Below, in pieces: positions 61,228 to 64,000 of a stretch of 64,000 bases of DNA. Source of the stretch: Desulfovibrio sp. G11 (GTDB lineage Bacteria > Desulfobacterota > Desulfovibrionia > Desulfovibrionales > Desulfovibrionaceae); assembly GCF_900243745.1 (NCBI RefSeq), contig NZ_LT984798.1:862501-926500 (forward strand). Direction: 5' to 3'. The translations under genes were made by a program, and so were the position numbers. Positions within the stretch are counted from its first letter, which is position 1; each line of letters begins with the position of its first letter. The notes beneath the pieces were generated by a model that saw only the letters and a program-made list of their open reading frames with translations, had not been told where the DNA came from and searched no databases.

Positions 61228-62010
61228 ATGAAAACCGGAACAGCTCAAGCGCATACCCCCGGCCCCTGGGAAGCGCTCGAAACCGGGGCAACCGCCTGGG
61301 AAAATTTTTCTCCGGCAGAGCAGGAGGCCGTGGTGCGTCATTATGCGCCCAAAATCCGCTTTCTGGCCCTGCGTCTCAAGGCCAAGCTGCCGCGCAGCGT
61401 GGAACTGGGCGAACTCATCAGCTCTGGAACGCTCGGCCTTATGGAGGCTCTGGGCAAGTTCCGGCCACAACTGGGCATACGCTTTGAAACCTACGCGGAA
61501 AGCCGCATACGCGGCGCCATGCTGGACGAATTGCGCAGGCTGGACTGGTTCCCCCGCTCTTTGCGGCAACGGGTGCGCACGCTTGATGAAGCCATCCGCA
61601 AGGTGGAGCACGAGCATGGCCGCCAAGCCACGGAAGAAGAGCTTCAGGCCATTACCGGCCTTCCCCTGCGGGACGTGCGCCAGGGGCTTGAAGCACTGCA
61701 AAACCAGCTCTGGCTTTCACTGGACGCCATACAGGACACCATCTCGGGTGATGCCCAGGAACCCGGAGGAGAACCCTACCGCAAAACAGCCTTTCGTGAG
61801 TTGGTGGAAAGGGTTGCCCCTCTTATAGATCGCTTGACGCCAAGAGAAAAGCTGGTACTGTCACTCTACTATACTGATGAGTTGAATATGCGTGAAACAG
61901 CTGAAGTCATGGGCATCACAGAAGGCCGTGTTTCACAGTTGCATTCACAGGCCCTGAGCCGCCTGCGCAAAGAATTCGTCAGCCTGTATGGTGAGGACGC
62001 TGACATATAA
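61228..62010 (+). CDS. fliA: Flagellar sigma-28 factor FliA
   Basis: RNA polymerase sigma factor for late flagellar and chemotaxis genes. 260 residues. Region 2 has LGELISSGTLGLMEALGKFRP and FETYAESRIRGAMLDELRRLDW; region 3 has SLRQRVRTLDEAIRKVEHEHGR; region 4 has LTPREKLVLSLYYTDELNM and VMGITEGRVSQLHSQALSRLR. It follows flhG after about 160 bases. An anti-sigma FlgM gene is not in the window. Confidence 0.96.
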   Translation: MKTGTAQAHTPGPWEALETGATAWENFSPAEQEAVVRHYAPKIRFLALRLKAKLPRSVELGELISSGTLGLMEALGKFRPQLGIRFETYAESRIRGAMLDELRRLDWFPRSLRQRVRTLDEAIRKVEHEHGRQATEEELQAITGLPLRDVRQGLEALQNQLWLSLDAIQDTISGDAQEPGGEPYRKTAFRELVERVAPLIDRLTPREKLVLSLYYTDELNMRETAEVMGITEGRVSQLHSQALSRLRKEFVSLYGEDADI

Positions 62011-62084
62011 CGATGCAACGGGCAGGCGCGAACATCGCGGCAAGCCCCGCTACGGCGCCCCGCAGGCGTTAAGGAGCTTTCAAC

Positions 62085-62465
62085 ATGCCTTACAATCCCA
62101 ATATGCGTGTTCTTGTGGTTGACGACTTTTCCACCATGCGCCGCATTGTGCGTAACATCCTGCGCCAGATCGGTTTTCAGAACGTGGTGGAGGCCGATGA
62201 CGGCACCACCGCATGGGAAGTCCTCAACCGCGAAAAAATAGACTTTATCGTGTCAGACTGGAATATGCCCAACATGACGGGCATTGAGCTGCTGCGCAAA
62301 GTGCGCGCCAGCGAGCAGTTTGCGCACATTCCCTTTCTCATGGTTACGGCCGAAGCCCAGCAGGAAAATATCATCGAGGCCGTGCAGGCCAAGGTTTCCA
62401 ACTATATCGTCAAGCCGTTCACTGCTGACACGATGAAACAGAAGATCGACAAAATCTTCGGCTGA
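62085..62465 (+). CDS. cheY: Chemotaxis response regulator CheY
   Basis: Single receiver domain, 126 residues. The acidic pocket is in VLVVDDFSTMR (residues 8-18), the phosphorylation Asp in FIVSDWNMPNMTG (near 57), the Thr/Ser switch in FLMVTAEAQ and the Lys in NYIVKPFTADTM (near 109). It is close to E. coli CheY and probably binds FliM/FliN. AAGGAG lies upstream. Confidence 0.96.
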   Translation: MPYNPNMRVLVVDDFSTMRRIVRNILRQIGFQNVVEADDGTTAWEVLNREKIDFIVSDWNMPNMTGIELLRKVRASEQFAHIPFLMVTAEAQQENIIEAVQAKVSNYIVKPFTADTMKQKIDKIFG

Positions 62466-62524
62466 TCCGGTGCGGGGGCGTTCCTGCGGGCGGCAGGCCC
62501 CTGCGTGGCGGCCAGGAGAACCTT

Positions 62525-63190
62525 GTGGCAAACAAGACTGACGTCAAAGACGCTCCCGCCAGGGATGAAGTACAGATTTCACTGGGGCCGGACCCGGCCG
62601 TGCGCAAGGTGGAGCTGGATCTTGACGATGCCCCGTTTCTGAAAGAAGAGCAGGAAGCAGCCAGCCCGGCCGTACAGGATGACAAAAAACTTCCCGCCCA
62701 GGTTGCCCCTGATCCAAAAGCAGAAAAAAAGCAAAAACTTCTTATTCTTGGTGCCGGGGGCGCTGCCCTTCTGCTGATTCTTGGCGCCGCCGTATGGTGG
62801 TTTTTTCTGCGCACAGCGCCGCCCCCTCCTCCTGAAATCAAGCCCGAAGTCATCGTGGTTCCGTCCCAGCCCGTAGATGTGCCGCCCACCGACTATGTAA
62901 AAGAGCTGGCTCCCTTTGTGGTTCCCCGCCAGGTGGACGGCACGGCTCGCTTTCTGGTGTGCAAGTTTTCGACAATCAGCAAAAGCCCCAGCGTCAGCGG
63001 CGAGATGGATCACAAGATGATATCCTTGCGCGACGCCCTGTTTTTCTACCTGAGCGGCAAGAGTGACGACTACTTGCTTAACCCGGGCAATGCTGTCACC
63101 ATCAAGAGAGACCTGACGAGCATCCTTAATGACTACCTGTCCTCTGGTCGTATTGATGATGTGCTTTTTGAAAGCTATCTTGCGGAATAA
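62525..63190 (+). CDS. FliL-like single-pass membrane protein (second FliL paralogue)
   Basis: 221 residues starting at GTG with AGGAG six bases upstream. Acidic N-terminal tail, one membrane segment at about 73-95 (LLILGAGGAALLLILGAAVWWFFL), a proline-rich stretch (PPPPPEIKPEV) and a C-terminal domain with VDGTARFLVCKFSTISKSP, MISLRDALFFYLSGK and VTIKRDLTSILNDYL. This follows the FliL pattern, although it lacks the usual Arg-Tyr-Leu block. It sits after cheY, far from the main fliL at 4.4 kb. Confidence 0.72.
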   Translation: MANKTDVKDAPARDEVQISLGPDPAVRKVELDLDDAPFLKEEQEAASPAVQDDKKLPAQVAPDPKAEKKQKLLILGAGGAALLLILGAAVWWFFLRTAPPPPPEIKPEVIVVPSQPVDVPPTDYVKELAPFVVPRQVDGTARFLVCKFSTISKSPSVSGEMDHKMISLRDALFFYLSGKSDDYLLNPGNAVTIKRDLTSILNDYLSSGRIDDVLFESYLAE

Positions 63191-63377
63191 GACAGAACTG
63201 CGCTGACGCGCGGCAGCATCCGGAATTTTACGGCGGAACACTTTGCCACAACATTGTTCCGACAGCCGTACGGGCAACCGCCCGTAACAAGGGCCGGGTG
63301 CATCACGCCCGTACGGCACGCCGAAGCGGGGAGACAAAAAGCACTCGACTAACCTGCTCTAGCCCACGGAGACCGCC

Positions 63378-63707
63378 ATGAGCGTTGACGCCACCATGGC
63401 CGTGCTGTATGCCCAGACAGGCATGGCCACCTCCATGGCCAATGCGGCAGCTGTAGGCCCACAGGCCGCTGCTGCCATGTCGCGGGTGCTTGCCGCTGAA
63501 ATGGCCCGGCAGGAGCGGCAGCAGATCGCCAAAAGCGAGGCGGGCGACAAGGCCCACCTGTCGCCTGATGCAGATGGCGGCCCACCCGTGCCGCAGTTCG
63601 GCAGCCGCCGCCGCAAACGCCCGCCGCCACCGCCGCCGGAAGCCAATGATGCCCCGCGCGAGCCGGAATCCCCCTTGGTGGGCAAACTTCTGAATGTCAA
63701 AGTATGA
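63378..63707 (+). CDS. Small protein of unknown function in the flagellar cluster
   Basis: 109 residues, no membrane segment. Ala/Met-rich N-terminus (AVLYAQTGMATSMANAAAVG), then a charged middle and a proline-rich stretch near 82-87 after GSRRRKR. I know no family name. It overlaps the next gene by four bases (ATGA), so the pair is co-translated. Confidence 0.65.
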   Translation: MSVDATMAVLYAQTGMATSMANAAAVGPQAAAAMSRVLAAEMARQERQQIAKSEAGDKAHLSPDADGGPPVPQFGSRRRKRPPPPPPEANDAPREPESPLVGKLLNVKV

Positions 63708-64000
63708 ATGCCAATCTCGTGTTTGCCCTCATTATCGCTTTTTCCATTCTTGAACTGGCTATTCTCGGCGGTGTGCTCTTTTTCTACCTGCGCCTGCGGC
63801 GTTCGGAAACCATGCTCAACGCCCTGCAGGGCAATCAGGAAGCGCTGCTGGCCCGCATCGAAATGAACGCCCGGCTGGAGCGGGAAATTGTGGCAACCTT
63901 TGCCCAGCGCCAGGCCGAACTGCAGAATCTGGACGCAAGGCTTGAAGAGCGCGCGCAGGAACTGCGCCGCCTGCTGGAACAGGCTGAAGGCATCAGCCGC
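63704..64000 (+). CDS. Membrane-anchored coiled-coil protein (3' end beyond window)
   Basis: The first 99 residues are visible. An N-terminal membrane anchor (about 4-27, VFALIIAFSILELAILGGVL) is followed by a long predicted coiled coil (NALQGNQEALLARIEMNARL, AQRQAELQNLDARLEERAQE). The start overlaps the preceding gene's stop. Such proteins occur in flagellar operons of related bacteria, but I cannot name it. Confidence 0.6.
   Translation, partial: MNANLVFALIIAFSILELAILGGVLFFYLRLRRSETMLNALQGNQEALLARIEMNARLEREIVATFAQRQAELQNLDARLEERAQELRRLLEQAEGISR

Overview
This 64 kb window looks like a chromosomal segment of a high-GC, flagellated, anaerobic Desulfovibrio-type (Desulfobacterota) sulfate reducer, probably near the D. 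desulfuricans group. That assignment is inference. It rests on the aromatic pathway using 2-amino-3,7-dideoxy-D-threo-hept-6-ulosonate synthase plus 3-dehydroquinate synthase II, the multi-haem c-type cytochrome operon, the flagellar gene order, the TauE/SafE permease with a small membrane partner, and codon usage. I saw no tRNA, rRNA or CRISPR array.

Layout. 1-7.7 kb: the 5' part of an MltD-like lytic transglycosylase, a SpoU-family rRNA methyltransferase, the flagellar export operon fliL-fliN-fliO-fliP-fliQ (minus strand, with a sigma-54-like promoter), era with a YggS-family gene, and a VUT-family transporter. 7.7-13.1 kb: a three-gene minus-strand operon of cytochrome-bd-superfamily-like membrane proteins carrying c-type haem motifs (five CxxCH in all), then a PHP histidinol phosphatase. 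13.3-14.9 kb: a YbjN-family gene split by an IS30-family element. 15-21.5 kb: ribF, a conserved unknown, a DEAD-box helicase, hisI-hisG and a YkgJ-type cysteine-cluster protein. 21.8-27.6 kb: a TauE/SafE exporter pair, an intact IS4-family element with 9-bp target duplications, a PilZ-like protein and a small conserved protein. 27.7-43 kb: tyrS, an Asp/Glu racemase, a PFK-2/phosphatase fusion, a chemoreceptor, a TerC-CBS protein, rpsB-tsf, an M16C metalloprotease, a CbiR-like cobamide phosphodiesterase and a DHH phosphoesterase. 43.3-46.7 kb: a GntR/FCD regulator, an NhaC-type transporter and a D-cysteine desulfhydrase/cysteate lyase-type PLP enzyme. 47.3-53 kb: an aromatic amino-acid operon (aroA'-aroB'-pheA-aroA-tyrA) preceded by an apparent ribosome-mediated attenuator. 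53-64 kb: an MFS transporter, then flhB-flhA, a small XRE gene with an HD-GYP remnant, flhF-flhG-fliA-cheY and a fliL-like gene, running off the right edge.

How the parts work together. The two flagellar blocks encode the export gate (FliP, FliQ, FlhA, FlhB; FliR is not here), a switch protein (FliN), the placement GTPase/ATPase pair (FlhF, FlhG), the late sigma factor (FliA) and CheY. Good sigma-54-type promoter matches precede fliL, flhB and flhF, which suggests one hierarchical regulon. The aro operon can supply prephenate, phenylpyruvate and the tyrosine branch, with attenuation likely sensing charged aromatic tRNAs.

The strongest candidate for an undescribed system is that attenuator: a 34-residue leader peptide with eight aromatic residues in ten consecutive positions, followed by mutually exclusive antiterminator and terminator hairpins. 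Second is the cytochrome operon. Also notable are an IS4 element lying between the -35 and -10 of a reconstructed promoter, and a family of dispersed intergenic palindromic repeats. All pairings and motif matches were read by eye; no database search or folding program was run.
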